Below, piece after piece: positions 1 to 8,804 of a stretch of 64,000 nt of DNA (its first letter is position 1; each line of letters begins with the position of its first letter). The stretch comes from Halieaceae bacterium UBA6060. GTDB lineage: Bacteria; Pseudomonadota; Gammaproteobacteria; Pseudomonadales; Halieaceae. The notes under the pieces were generated by a model. It made no database searches. It was given only the letters and a program-made list of their open reading frames with translations, and was not told the DNA's origin. The DNA lies in assembly GCA_002428935.1 (NCBI GenBank), contig DIYG01000141.1, positions 10,161 through 74,160 of the forward strand, read 5' to 3'. The position numbers and the translations under genes were made by a program.

Positions 1-138
1 AAAGCAGCGCTTATTGAAACCGTTGCCCAGGGCACAATTACCGGTGACCTGAAAGGGAAAACCACGAATCCTGATACGGAGACTGTGGTGGATATGTATG
101 GCTTTCTCGACGCGATTGAAAAGAATCTTGCGGCTTGA
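1..138 (+). CDS. NADP-dependent isocitrate dehydrogenase, C-terminal fragment
   Basis: The window opens inside a gene whose last 45 codons are in frame 1 and end in TGA. The visible tail has ETVAQGTITGDL followed by GFLDAIEKNL. This resembles the C-terminus of the eukaryotic/Thermotoga-type homodimeric NADP-isocitrate dehydrogenases (pattern ETV-x-G-x-(M/I)-T-x-DL ... FLDAI), not the E. coli Icd type. The enzyme would oxidise isocitrate to 2-oxoglutarate in the TCA cycle. Only the tail is visible, so the family call is moderate. A strong terminator lies 170 bases downstream. Confidence 0.6.
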   Translation, partial: KAALIETVAQGTITGDLKGKTTNPDTETVVDMYGFLDAIEKNLAA

Positions 139-304
139 AGAATAGCCCGCAGCTTTCAGGCGGCTAGGTGAGTCGGAGTCGCTGCTTTAGAAACTTGGAA
201 AGAGGAAGCTCAGAGAAAGCGCCTAAGAAGAAAGGCCCAGGACGAGAAGACCTCGAAAGACAAGGTCTGGACAGAAAAGGTTCGGAAAGACAAGACCCAG
301 AAAG
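139..304. other. Purine-rich intergenic segment
   Basis: The spacer between the isocitrate dehydrogenase stop and the terminator is almost all A and G on the plus strand from about 190 to 305. It contains imperfect copies of GAAAGACAAG. One reading frame here is open and would encode a lysine/arginine/glutamate-rich peptide, but it has no ATG or convincing ribosome binding site. I regard it as non-coding spacer. Confidence 0.4.
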
Positions 305-337
305 AAAAAGCCCGGCTGTGATGAGCCGGGCTTTTTT
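305..337. terminator. Bidirectional rho-independent terminator
   Basis: A perfect 9-bp stem (AGCCCGGCT, 309-317; AGCCGGGCT, 324-332) closes a 6-base loop. A T-run follows on the plus strand and an A-run precedes it, so it can act both ways. It sits between two convergent genes, the isocitrate dehydrogenase on the plus strand and the TonB receptor on the minus strand. Confidence 0.9.
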
Positions 338-417
338 ATTCTAACGGTTCCTTATACTTTTAGGCCCCGCGCCACAGGGTCTCCAGAGAGAGCCCTGCAG
401 CGTGAACCCAGCGGCCC

Positions 418-2793
418 TCAGAACTTATAGGCAACCCGTGCCTGCCAGTTTTGGGGCAATTCCGGAAGCACGATCTGGCTGCCGAACAGGTTGGGGAAGT
501 TCGAACGAAAGTAACGCTCGTCTGTCAGGTTTTTGCCATTGATCTGGAAGCTCCAGGAATCCGTTTCGTAGGTAATCCCAGCATTAAAGACAGTGAAGGA
601 TGGCAACTCAACGCTTCCTGAAAAACCAGAGGCTACTGCGTCAGCATCTATAACGCTGCCGCTAATGGCCAGCTTATCTGTGATGGCGTACGTGGCGGTG
701 AGGGTATAAATGTTCTCTGGTACCCCGGCTTTCCTTCCGTCGTCTGACGTGGGGATGCCAATGATCTGCCCCCCAAACAGTAGTGTTGGATCAATTTGGG
801 GGATGTCTTCGGCACCGTAAAAGCTAAACAGTCCGCCTTGCTCCTCGGCTTCAACGATGAACACCTCCATGTTTGTCCAACCAGCAGTCAACACAAGGTC
901 TGGTGTGACCACCCACCGAAGTTCGGCTTCGATACCTTCTGTACGACTTGAAGAGTTTGTCACGATCGACTGTGAGTTGAAGTCCGTGCGCTCTTGCTCG
1001 TAGTAGTTTAGGGCGAAGTACAAAGCGTCATCTAGGAAACTGCCTTTGATGCCGACTTCCCACAGCTCAGACACATCGGTCCACTGACCATTCGCGATTG
1101 GCGTGGTTGGAATGTCGCCGACTTGACCGGCGATGATAGTTGCCTGTTCTGCGACAGTGACGTAAGGGATAAGCCCAATGGGAGTGGCCCAACTCACGCT
1201 CGCGGACCATGAGAACAAATCTTCAGAATCTGACGCGCTTTCAGGCACGCCATCCGGGTTAAGCAGCAGCTCTGTGGGTGTTTGGGCGTCGACTTCAACA
1301 TAATCCTGCCGCAATCCCAGCGTAACGGTTAACCCGTTGTCCCATCCGAAATCACCGAGCAGGGCTAAGCCAAACTGGGTGTAGTCACCGGTCTGGTACT
1401 CGGAGTAGTCGTCATTAATTTGGGTTGAGAGCAAGCGAGTATCTAGAGAAGGGTCGCGTTCAGCGTTAGTTTGGCTAAGATCTCGTCTATCGAAATACTC
1501 GTTAATGAAGTCCTGGCCTCGCGTGTAATCTGTGTAGCGAATCGACGGTGAAAACTGCAAATCAGCAGTCATTGAGCCAATCTCTGTGCTGAACGCGAAG
1601 ATCAATTTGTCTTCGATAGCTTCTACATCGCCGAACTGCGAGAAGCCGTAAGCGTTTTCATTAAGGTTTTCTATGTTCTCGTAAAACAGTTGGTTGGTTA
1701 TGGTCCAGCCACTGTCGGTCACGTATTCCGCATCGAAATAAAGAGTTAACACCTGATTGTCGAGAGTGTCATTTGGATCCACCAATACGTTGCTCTCGTC
1801 GAGGGTTACGGTACCTGGGTTGACGAGGGCCATTTCAGGTATCAGTACCGTTTCGTCTACAAACTCAGGTCGAAATACGAATGCGGATAGGGCTCCTGAG
1901 GTCGCTCCGTACTCCTGGTGCGAGATTTTGCCGTCGCCGTCTGTATCGAGAGGGGTTGCTGTTCCAGTAATGTATGTACCGTTGTCGATAAGATCCTGTG
2001 TTAGTCGGTTCCAGCCTGCCACCTGGTTACCGTCATAGTCGTGATACATTCCGCCGAACTTCAATACGAGCTTCTCGTTGATGTCGACATCAAATGAAGC
2101 TTGCAAAATGGTCTGCTTTGTTTCTGTATTGTCGTAGAAACTCTCCGAGTCCTCGAACTCACCGTACAGGTAATACCCCATCCGATCCGACAATGGTCCA
2201 CCGACTTCTGCGGTTGCGACATTGCGGTCCCAACTCCCAGTTTCGTAGGAAACTCCGCCGGTTGTTCCTTGGAGATACTCCCCGGTTTCGGCTCGTGACG
2301 ATTTGGGATTGAAGTTAAGGTAGCCGCCAATTTTCGAGGGCCCCATGATTGGTGACGCTGGGCCGCGAATAACGTCAACGCGATCAGAGGCGCCAATGGG
2401 AGTGGGATAGTTGCCTGGATTGTCGATCCGTCTAATACCGCGGAAGTAAACCTCGCCAGGGGTACCGCGAACGTCAAGGGAGCCGGCGACACCGAAGAAT
2501 GACTGGGTAAATGTTCCGGGAGCGAAGGCCACCAGTTCATCAATGTCCGTGATGTTAAAACGATCCATCTGCTCAAAACTGATTGTCGAAGCGGAACGGG
2601 GCGTCTCCAATAGCGATTTACCGAAGCCAAAGATTTCGACATCTTCCCCCGGCAAGCTGCGCAGCGAGCCGGTAACGACGACTTCCTCCATTTCCAAAGT
2701 TTCGCCTTCCTGGGCTTGCACCAAAGGCGTGCTGGCGATGATGGCTGCGATCGATGCAGCCAGAGGTAGTCGACGGGTGTTGAATGGCTTCAT
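418..2793 (-). CDS. TonB-dependent outer-membrane receptor with an EF-hand loop
   Basis: Predicted 791-residue outer-membrane active transporter powered by TonB. Start chosen at 2793 because GGAG lies just upstream and a clean signal peptide follows (MKPFNTRRLP, hydrophobic stretch, VQAQ). An upstream ATG at 2874 would only add a leader without a signal. After the signal comes EEVVVTGS, typical of the start of the plug, then plug signatures (DVIRGPASPIMGPS). A beta-barrel follows and ends in Tyr-Lys-Phe, the usual terminal aromatic. Residues 283-294 form a textbook EF-hand calcium loop (DTDGDGKISHQE) in what should be a surface loop. The general architecture is FpvA/FecA-like, but the substrate cannot be read. 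It lies downstream of the puuE and cupin genes on the same strand, which suggests a purine-derived ligand as inference only. Confidence 0.93.
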   Translation of the reverse strand: MKPFNTRRLPLAASIAAIIASTPLVQAQEGETLEMEEVVVTGSLRSLPGEDVEIFGFGKSLLETPRSASTISFEQMDRFNITDIDELVAFAPGTFTQSFFGVAGSLDVRGTPGEVYFRGIRRIDNPGNYPTPIGASDRVDVIRGPASPIMGPSKIGGYLNFNPKSSRAETGEYLQGTTGGVSYETGSWDRNVATAEVGGPLSDRMGYYLYGEFEDSESFYDNTETKQTILQASFDVDINEKLVLKFGGMYHDYDGNQVAGWNRLTQDLIDNGTYITGTATPLDTDGDGKISHQEYGATSGALSAFVFRPEFVDETVLIPEMALVNPGTVTLDESNVLVDPNDTLDNQVLTLYFDAEYVTDSGWTITNQLFYENIENLNENAYGFSQFGDVEAIEDKLIFAFSTEIGSMTADLQFSPSIRYTDYTRGQDFINEYFDRRDLSQTNAERDPSLDTRLLSTQINDDYSEYQTGDYTQFGLALLGDFGWDNGLTVTLGLRQDYVEVDAQTPTELLLNPDGVPESASDSEDLFSWSASVSWATPIGLIPYVTVAEQATIIAGQVGDIPTTPIANGQWTDVSELWEVGIKGSFLDDALYFALNYYEQERTDFNSQSIVTNSSSRTEGIEAELRWVVTPDLVLTAGWTNMEVFIVEAEEQGGLFSFYGAEDIPQIDPTLLFGGQIIGIPTSDDGRKAGVPENIYTLTATYAITDKLAISGSVIDADAVASGFSGSVELPSFTVFNAGITYETDSWSFQINGKNLTDERYFRSNFPNLFGSQIVLPELPQNWQARVAYKF

Positions 2794-3156
2794 AAGCTCT
2801 CCTCGAATAAAAACATGGCCCCTTGGCGAATCGGCTGTGTCGGGGAGAGACCTATCAATAGGCATGATCGCCAATGCGTAGCGCCCATGCTTACCGTCCC
2901 CTCCACGCCGTTAGAGGCGCTTTGTCCTGAAGTAGTTGTGTACTGCTGCGGGTGGCAGTGCACAATTGATGCCAATCGTCTGCAGCTCCGATGCTGAGAT
3001 AAAACGTTTAGTTATCAGGAGCTTGGCGAGATCGTTGGGTGCGTTTCTATCTCGCTTTACAACGGCCAGTGCAGTGCTGCTCGCCCACCGCAGGGATTGT
3101 GCACCGCGATGGTGCGTCTCCAGAGTGGAGAGAGCAATCGACGATTGCGGGGATTA
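2794..3156. other. Gap upstream of the TonB receptor
   Basis: This 363-base gap holds no convincing gene. Its clearest element is an inverted repeat at 2936-2965, listed separately. The length suggests that the receptor has its own promoter and is not only read through from the cupin gene. Confidence 0.4.
2936..2965. promoter_or_regulatory. Inverted repeat, possible operator of the TonB receptor
   Basis: TTGTGTACTGC (2936-2946) and GCAGTGCACAA (2955-2965) are 11-base arms with a single mismatch around an 8-base spacer. The dyad lies about 145 bases upstream of the receptor start. It could be a repressor or activator site. No regulator gene is adjacent, so the partner is unknown. Confidence 0.35.
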
Positions 3157-3834
3157 TTACCGTTCTGTGACGGTTTCGCGGCTGAGCTGGCGGATAAGCA
3201 CTTCGTGCTGAGGAAACTCTTCAAGGAGCTGCGAGGTCATGCCCAAAGTCATATCGGCATAGTCGAAGCCGGGACTCACGGCTTCGCTTATCAGCCCGTA
3301 GCCATGGCTTCCACCGGACACCTTCGAAGCCTTCCATATTCCTCCCGGTACGGTCAGTTGCAGGCGCTGTCCACGGGTCGGGTCGGGGCCCATGACCACG
3401 GTTTCAAGAGTTCCGTCGGGATGGATGAGGAAATACTCGATGGGGTCGCCCAGGTGAAAATAGTGGACGATGTCGGAGGTATTGCGGTGAAAGTGGCCGA
3501 TGGGGCCATCGGCTGTGAGCAGGTAGTAGATCGAAGTCATGCGGAAGCGGTCCCCGTTCGGGGTCGCAATCCGGGCTTGCTCCGTTGCTTCATAGGTTCG
3601 GCGAGAGAACCCTCCCTCGATATGACCTTCGAGTTCTAGTGCTTCGATCAACGCTTGGGCCGTCGGTGGGTTGGTTTCTTCGGCGCTCACGATAGACAAG
3701 GGTGTTCCTAAGAGCAGCGATACCAGGGCGACGATTGGTACCCGTGCACATGAGGAAAAAAGCCGCGCCAAAGGTGAAGGCGGATACCCATAGGTATCGG
3801 AAGTTGGAGCATTTGCCTCGGGGCGTGGGGGCAT
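3157..3834 (-). CDS. Secreted cupin (DUF985/cupin_5 family)
   Basis: A 225-residue protein of the DUF985 cupin family. An N-terminal hydrophobic segment (about residues 28-50, ending in SAEE) suggests export, which is unusual since most relatives are cytosolic. Cupin features include HFHRNTSDIVHYFHLGDP (residues about 116-133), EYFLIHPDG and a GGSHGYGLISEAVSPGFDY tail typical of the family. The gene begins 13 bases after the puuE stop with AAGGA at good spacing, so the two form an operon. The family's reaction is not established. Its place next to allantoinase suggests a role in ureide or purine processing, as inference. Confidence 0.75.
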   Translation of the reverse strand: MPPRPEANAPTSDTYGYPPSPLARLFSSCARVPIVALVSLLLGTPLSIVSAEETNPPTAQALIEALELEGHIEGGFSRRTYEATEQARIATPNGDRFRMTSIYYLLTADGPIGHFHRNTSDIVHYFHLGDPIEYFLIHPDGTLETVVMGPDPTRGQRLQLTVPGGIWKASKVSGGSHGYGLISEAVSPGFDYADMTLGMTSQLLEEFPQHEVLIRQLSRETVTER

Positions 3835-3847
3835 GGATTCATCCTTG

Positions 3848-4762
3848 CTAAAACTTGGGGGTGTAGTGTTCGTGCCAGTGCCGGGCTATATCGGCTCGAC
3901 GGCAGACCCAGGCGTCATCGTGCTCAAGAACATAGTCGAGGAAGCGTTGCAAAGCGAGAAAACGCCCTGGTCGCCCAATCAAGCGACAGTGGAGGCCGAT
4001 GTTGAGAAGCTTCGCCTGTTCGGCCCCCTCGGCGTACAGCACATCGAAAGCGTCGCGAAGGTAGTGGAAAAACTGCTCGCCACTGTTGAAGCCCTGGGCG
4101 CTGGCGAAGCGCATGTCGTTGGTGTCTAGCGTATAGGGGATGACCAGGTGGGGCCCCCGATGGCCGTCGATCCAATAGGGAAGATCGTCGGCGTAGGAGT
4201 CTGAGTCGTAGAGGAACCCGTCGTGCTCCAGGAGGAGATCTCGCGTGTTGGGGCTGTCTCGACCCGTATACCAGCCCAGAGGACGTTCCCCCGTCAGTTC
4301 CGTATGCCAATCGATGGCGCGCTGCATATGCTCGCGCTCAGCGTCTATGGGCATTTGTTGATAACTGATCCAACGTAGCCCGTGGCAGGCGATTTCCCAA
4401 TCGGCGGCTTGCATGGCGGCAACCGCCTCGGGGTTTCGCGCCAGGGCCATGGTCACTCCGAAAACCGTTACCGGCACGGCTCTACTGGTGAACAAGCGGT
4501 GGAGACGCCAGAAGCCGGCGCGGCTGCCGTACTCGTACATGGACTCCATACTCATGTGCCGGTCTGGGAACGCACTGGCTACGATGATTTCTGAGAGGAA
4601 GGTTTCAGAGGAGGCATCCCCGTGGAGGACGTTGTTTTCTCCGCCTTCTTCGTAGTTGACCACGAACTGAACGGCAATGCGTTTGTCGCCCGGTAGTTTG
4701 AAGCGCGGGGGAGTGGCTCCGTAGCCGATCATGTCGCGGGGATAGGGCGGTGTGCTCGGCAC
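3848..4762 (-). CDS. puuE: Allantoinase of the polysaccharide-deacetylase family (PuuE type)
   Basis: It hydrolyses allantoin to allantoate in purine breakdown. The protein closely matches my memory of Pseudomonas PuuE over its whole length: DMIGYG, FVVNYEEGGEN, SMESMYEYGSRAGFWR, ELTGERPLGWYTGRDSPNTR, YDSDSYADDLPYW, IPYTLDTNDMRF, GLHCRLIGRPGR and RRADIARHWH. This is the metal-independent allantoinase related to NodB-type deacetylases and unrelated to AllB. I chose the GTG at 4762 because GGAG sits 9 bases upstream and relatives start a few residues before YPRD. An ATG at 4804 is possible. No uricase, HIU hydrolase or OHCU decarboxylase is seen in this window. It is divergent from the adenosine deaminase gene. 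Confidence 0.9.
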   Translation of the reverse strand: MPSTPPYPRDMIGYGATPPRFKLPGDKRIAVQFVVNYEEGGENNVLHGDASSETFLSEIIVASAFPDRHMSMESMYEYGSRAGFWRLHRLFTSRAVPVTVFGVTMALARNPEAVAAMQAADWEIACHGLRWISYQQMPIDAEREHMQRAIDWHTELTGERPLGWYTGRDSPNTRDLLLEHDGFLYDSDSYADDLPYWIDGHRGPHLVIPYTLDTNDMRFASAQGFNSGEQFFHYLRDAFDVLYAEGAEQAKLLNIGLHCRLIGRPGRFLALQRFLDYVLEHDDAWVCRRADIARHWHEHYTPKF

Positions 4763-5353
4763 AGGGATGGGCTCCGTGAAATCGCCTGACGCCTTAGCAT
4801 GCATGGCGCAGAGGTTCACGGCAAGGCAGCGTGGGCCGTCTTCGGTGCGGCCTTCTGGTGCATGTCCGTATCGATTTGGTGCGCGGCGCTGGGTTCGTTG
4901 CAGAGAGCCTTTGGGTGAAGCTCCGCGGTGCTGCGGTGGCAACAGTTATAACTATCGACGTGATGGCACCGAACTTGCCTTGCTCCGGCGGCGGAGGTGG
5001 ACGATGATGCCCATGCTGGCGAGCGGAGAGCCCAGGGAACTGTGACCTACTCTTGCCCGGCGCTCCCTCTGCTCATAGCCGTGGACAAGATGTTCTTGAG
5101 CTTCGCTCGCGGCACCCGTGCAACTGGTGACACGCCCAACGGCATGGGCGAGGTGAGGCGAAAGCCCCGGTGCGGACCCAGTTACAAACCCAGGTGCATA
5201 CTCAGGCTTAAAACTAAGGACAGGACGACCGTGATTACAGCGACTTCATCTCCAGCGAGTCTATTGAGTGTTTCCTCGTCGAAGCGTCGGCGCCGCCACG
5301 CTCTCGGCCATGCTTCCTGGAGACGTCGGGCAGCAAGTCTGCGAATCCTAGGT
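4763..5353. other. Divergent intergenic region, puuE / secreted adenosine deaminase
   Basis: Nearly 590 bases separate the two divergent starts. A plus-strand reading frame runs through from 4997 but lacks family similarity before the signal peptide at 5354. The region must carry promoters for both directions. I see no clear sigma-70 pair or strong dyad. Confidence 0.4.
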
Positions 5354-6823
5354 ATGTTGCCGGGTATTTCCCCGAGACTTTCCTCGGGGCTTTGGATAGT
5401 GGTTTGCGCGTTGCTGTTTCCCGCACCGCAGTCTGGCGCGGCGGTACCAGCAGCATCCAACAACCCCAACGAATGGTTTGAAGCGTTCAAGGCCGAAGCC
5501 ACGGACGAAGAGCTTTATCAGTTTCTCTACGCCATGCCCAAGGGCGGCGATCTCCACAATCATCTCTCAGGTTCAATTATCAGCGAGTGGTTTTACGACC
5601 TGGCCCTTGCCCAGCAGGCGAACGGCTATCGCTACTTCACCCGTGTGCGCAGCAATAACTGTCGACCCTATGGGGAGAATGCTTTTTCGGACTCGCCCTA
5701 TCTGATGATGTTCGTCAATATTCAGGAGAGCCGATACCGTGCTCTGGACGCCTGTGAGCAGGGAGAGTACCTACCGCTGGAAGAACTCGACGAGGTGCAA
5801 AAAGCGGGCTGGCTAGACAGCCTGCGACTGGATAAGCCCCACGAAGGGCGAGATGAGTTCTTTCAGACCCATTGGCAAAGAATGGGAGACCTGTACTTCA
5901 ATCCCTATGTAGCCGCTGACGCCCTGGTGCTGAATATGCAGGAGTTTGGCTCCGAGGGACTTATGTATCTCGAGAGCATGATTGGTGTGAATGGCTTTAT
6001 CACGCCCGAAGGTAAGGGTCTTACACCGGATGAGGTGGCGCAAATCTACCGAGCGCGTTTGCAAGATGATGACGCCCAGGCTACGGGGGTCTCCGTACGC
6101 CTGCAGGTGGCGATCCTGCGTTTTCATCCCGACGCGGAGGAGCATCTGAAGGCTCACTACGATTTTGTGTCTCGCAATAATGATCTCTTTGTGGCCGTGA
6201 ACATGGTGGGCCGTGAGGACGATGACAAGGGCTATCCCCTGCGTTTTTTGCCGACCCTTCGCGAGTTGCGGCGCGAGTATCACAACGTGCGTTTATCCAT
6301 TCATGCGGGTGAAGTAGACGAGCCCAACAGCCATGTGCGTGACACCTTATTGCTGGGAGCGGATCGCATCGGCCACGGAGTGAATCTCATCGGCGACCCC
6401 GAGACCATGCGGCTCATGCGTCACGGGCCTTACCTGGTGGAAATCAATTTGATTTCCAATTTGCTCCTCGACTATGTGGATGACTACGGTCAACACCCTT
6501 TCCCCGAGTACTTGCGCACGGGGATCCCCGTGGCCCTGTCCACGGATGATCGTGGCATGTGGGACAGCAACTTGACCGATGAATTCTTTGTCGCCGTGAA
6601 AGAGTTCAATTTGAGCTGGCAGGAACTGGTGCTGCTCAGTCGAAACTCTTTGCAATACTCCTTCGCCCCAGAGGCATTAAAGACACAGATGCTGCAGCGC
6701 CTGGATATTCGTCTTGAGGATTTTGCCCGCCAGTTGGCGACGCGACCTGCGGCGGTCCTGGCTGAGGACGCGCACAGCTACGGTTTTCTTTGTGATCACT
6801 ATGAGCTCTGCAATTGGCCCTGA
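5354..6823 (+). CDS. Secreted adenosine deaminase-like metallohydrolase (ADGF/CECR1-like)
   Basis: A 489-residue exported member of the adenosine/AMP deaminase superfamily, expected to turn adenosine into inosine outside the cytoplasm. Start at ATG 5354 gives a good signal peptide (hydrophobic core WIVVCALLF, then GAAVPA); the longer frame from 4997 does not. The zinc ligands are visible: HNH in GGDLHNHLSGS (H68, H70), HAGE (H317 plus the catalytic Glu region), RIGHGVNL, and STDD (D398, D399). The inserted middle region and export resemble secreted adenosine deaminase growth-factor proteins more than the cytosolic Add. It heads a plus-strand run of nucleoside genes; the next gene follows after 29 bases. 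Confidence 0.85.
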   Translation: MLPGISPRLSSGLWIVVCALLFPAPQSGAAVPAASNNPNEWFEAFKAEATDEELYQFLYAMPKGGDLHNHLSGSIISEWFYDLALAQQANGYRYFTRVRSNNCRPYGENAFSDSPYLMMFVNIQESRYRALDACEQGEYLPLEELDEVQKAGWLDSLRLDKPHEGRDEFFQTHWQRMGDLYFNPYVAADALVLNMQEFGSEGLMYLESMIGVNGFITPEGKGLTPDEVAQIYRARLQDDDAQATGVSVRLQVAILRFHPDAEEHLKAHYDFVSRNNDLFVAVNMVGREDDDKGYPLRFLPTLRELRREYHNVRLSIHAGEVDEPNSHVRDTLLLGADRIGHGVNLIGDPETMRLMRHGPYLVEINLISNLLLDYVDDYGQHPFPEYLRTGIPVALSTDDRGMWDSNLTDEFFVAVKEFNLSWQELVLLSRNSLQYSFAPEALKTQMLQRLDIRLEDFARQLATRPAAVLAEDAHSYGFLCDHYELCNWP

Positions 6824-6852
6824 ATCTATCTCCAAACCCCACGAGACACATC

Positions 6853-7950
6853 ATGCTTCGACAGACAACAAGCCTTTGGTTCTTGCCCCTGGTCCTATTC
6901 CTTGCCGCCTGCGGTGCTGAACGACCACCAGCCGAAGATACGGCGACTGAAGCGAGTGCGCCCATCCCCGTTAAGGTTGTCGTCGTGACCATGTTTGAGA
7001 TCGGAGAGGATACCGGTGACCAGGCGGCGGAGTTCCAACTGTGGAAGGAGCGTCGCAACTTGGACACGGTGTTTGAATTTCCCGCCCACCATGACCTTCA
7101 CTTCGACTCGGAAAACGGTGTATTGGTGATGGTCACGGGCATCGGTACGGCGAAATCCACCGGGTCCGTAATGATGCTGGGGATGGATCCCCGCTTTGAT
7201 CTTAGCAACGCGTACTGGTTGGTTGCCGGTATCGCGGGAGTCGATCCGGAGGATGCGTCCATTGGCAGCGCCGCCTGGGCGGAGTATCTGGTAGACGGAG
7301 ATCTTTCCCACGAGATTGATCCCAGGGAAATGCCCGAAGACTGGAAGTACGGTTACATCGCCCGTCATACGCAGGAACCGTTTGACGAAAACAAACCGGA
7401 GCCCGCGGGGGAGATGTTCCGCACGAATCCCGAGCTGACCGAATGGGCCTACCAGCTTACAAAAGACATGGAACTGCCGGATTTCGAATCGCTAAACGAG
7501 ACCCGCGCCCTCTACACGGAGCACCCCAATGCCCAGCGACCACCCTTTGTTCTAAAAGGTGATCACCTGGCAGCTATGACGTTCTGGCATGGTTCGATTC
7601 TCAACGCCTGGGCCAATGACTGGGTGGACTACTGGAGTGAAGGGGAAGGGGAGTTCGTGACCTCAGCCATGGAGGATACGGGCACTATGCAGGCTCTGAC
7701 CTGGTTAACCAATGCCGGACGGGCAGATAGGGATCGGCTGATGGTATTGCGCACGGCAAGCAACTACACCATGCCTCCTCCGGGGGTAGATGCCGCAACG
7801 AACCTTCTGGCCGAGAACGAGGGGTATGCGGGCCTTGATGCTTCCCTGGAGTCCGCTTACGTGGTGGGTTCGCGGGTGGTGGATACGCTGGTAGCGAACT
7901 GGGACGTTTACCGTGACCGCACACCCATACCTGCGGATATCAAGGAATAG
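6853..7950 (+). CDS. NUP-family lipoprotein (purine nucleoside permease/phosphorylase-like)
   Basis: A 365-residue member of the NUP family (Pfam 'purine nucleoside permease', first known from fungi). The fold is related to nucleoside phosphorylases, so an enzyme is as likely as a transporter subunit. The start at 6853 gives a lipoprotein signal ending LFLAAC with the lipid-accepting Cys at residue 20; Gly at +2 suggests outer-membrane sorting. Family blocks: KVVVVTMFEIGEDTGD, LVMVTGIGTAKS, MGMDPRFDLSNAYWLVAGIAGVDP, DTGTMQAL and VLRTASNYTMPP. It is a clear paralogue of the first half of the gene at 8805. No transmembrane helices follow the signal, arguing against a channel role. Confidence 0.85.
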   Translation: MLRQTTSLWFLPLVLFLAACGAERPPAEDTATEASAPIPVKVVVVTMFEIGEDTGDQAAEFQLWKERRNLDTVFEFPAHHDLHFDSENGVLVMVTGIGTAKSTGSVMMLGMDPRFDLSNAYWLVAGIAGVDPEDASIGSAAWAEYLVDGDLSHEIDPREMPEDWKYGYIARHTQEPFDENKPEPAGEMFRTNPELTEWAYQLTKDMELPDFESLNETRALYTEHPNAQRPPFVLKGDHLAAMTFWHGSILNAWANDWVDYWSEGEGEFVTSAMEDTGTMQALTWLTNAGRADRDRLMVLRTASNYTMPPPGVDAATNLLAENEGYAGLDASLESAYVVGSRVVDTLVANWDVYRDRTPIPADIKE

Positions 7951-7971
7951 TTAGACGGAACTGTAGGTTTG

Positions 7972-8781
7972 ATGGAGGGGGATCTCCTCGCTCTTTTTCT
8001 GTTACTCGCCTTCGCCGGAGTCCTTGCGGGATTGTTGGCGGGTCTCCTGGGAGTGGGCGGTGGCCTGATTATCGTTCCGGTTGTTCTTGAGGTACTGACC
8101 TGGAGCGGTGTGAATACGGCTTCGGCGATGCTTGTCGCCACGGGAACATCCCTTGCGGCGATTGTTCCCACGGCAATTTCATCGACCTACGCCCATCAAC
8201 GGCGAGGGAATGTGGACCGCGCTGTGCTTTCCTTGTGGGCGGCACCAATGGCCATTGCTGTACTTTTCGGCGCCTGGTTGGCGCCTCGCTTGCCGGTAGA
8301 ACCGTTGTTGGGCTTGTTCACGGTGTTTGCCCTGACCGTGGCATTGAAACGCCTATTGTGGTCGTCGGCGCCGGTTCTCAGAGACCAACTTCCAGCTCCG
8401 ATGGTGCAGATGGGGCTGGCGGCGGGCATTGGCTTTATCTGTGTGCTTCTGGGTATCGGCGCGGGAACCCTGGGCGTGGCGGTGCTGACGGCTTTCGCGA
8501 TGCCGGTCCATCGAGCGGTGGGTACCGCGGCAGCCTTGGGTTTGGTGATCGCAATACCCGGTGCCATCGTTGCGGCGCTGAATCCTGTACCTGCGGATGC
8601 GCCGAGCTTTACCCTGGGGCAGGTTAGTCTGCCCGCGCTCCTGGCGATTGTCCCGCTGGCGATAGTCTGTGCGCCTCTTGGGGTTCGCATCGGCGCTCGT
8701 CTGGCGCCGGAGCAGCTACAAAAAGTGTTTGCTGTCTTTCTGCTTGGGGTGGGACTGCGTATGCTGTCCCGCTTGTTTTAA
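7972..8781 (+). CDS. TauE/SafE-family inner-membrane permease
   Basis: A 269-residue protein made of about 8 hydrophobic helices with the family's Gly-rich first repeat (LAGLLAGLLGVGGGLIIVP) and a second internal copy (AAGIGFICVLLGIGAGTLGVAV). Known members export sulfite or sulfoacetate-type anions, but many are unassigned. The ATG at 7972 has AGG close upstream; a TTG at 7969 is also possible. It lies 21 bases after the NUP lipoprotein gene and 23 before the NUP/hydrolase fusion, so it belongs to the nucleoside operon. A role in moving a purine base, ribose product or small anion is inference. Confidence 0.8.
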   Translation: MEGDLLALFLLLAFAGVLAGLLAGLLGVGGGLIIVPVVLEVLTWSGVNTASAMLVATGTSLAAIVPTAISSTYAHQRRGNVDRAVLSLWAAPMAIAVLFGAWLAPRLPVEPLLGLFTVFALTVALKRLLWSSAPVLRDQLPAPMVQMGLAAGIGFICVLLGIGAGTLGVAVLTAFAMPVHRAVGTAAALGLVIAIPGAIVAALNPVPADAPSFTLGQVSLPALLAIVPLAIVCAPLGVRIGARLAPEQLQKVFAVFLLGVGLRMLSRLF

Positions 8782-8804
8782 CTTCACGGGGAGCTCCTGG
8801 TCAC

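Noticed and set aside
2061..2642. 193-residue minus-strand frame within the TonB receptor
   Set aside because: It is an out-of-phase shadow of a clear receptor gene.
3848..4762. Chitin or peptidoglycan deacetylase function for this NodB-fold protein
   Set aside because: It lacks a signal peptide and matches PuuE throughout, so allantoinase is the better call.
4997..5353. N-terminal extension of the adenosine deaminase gene
   Set aside because: It is low-similarity sequence ahead of a clean signal peptide starting at 5354.
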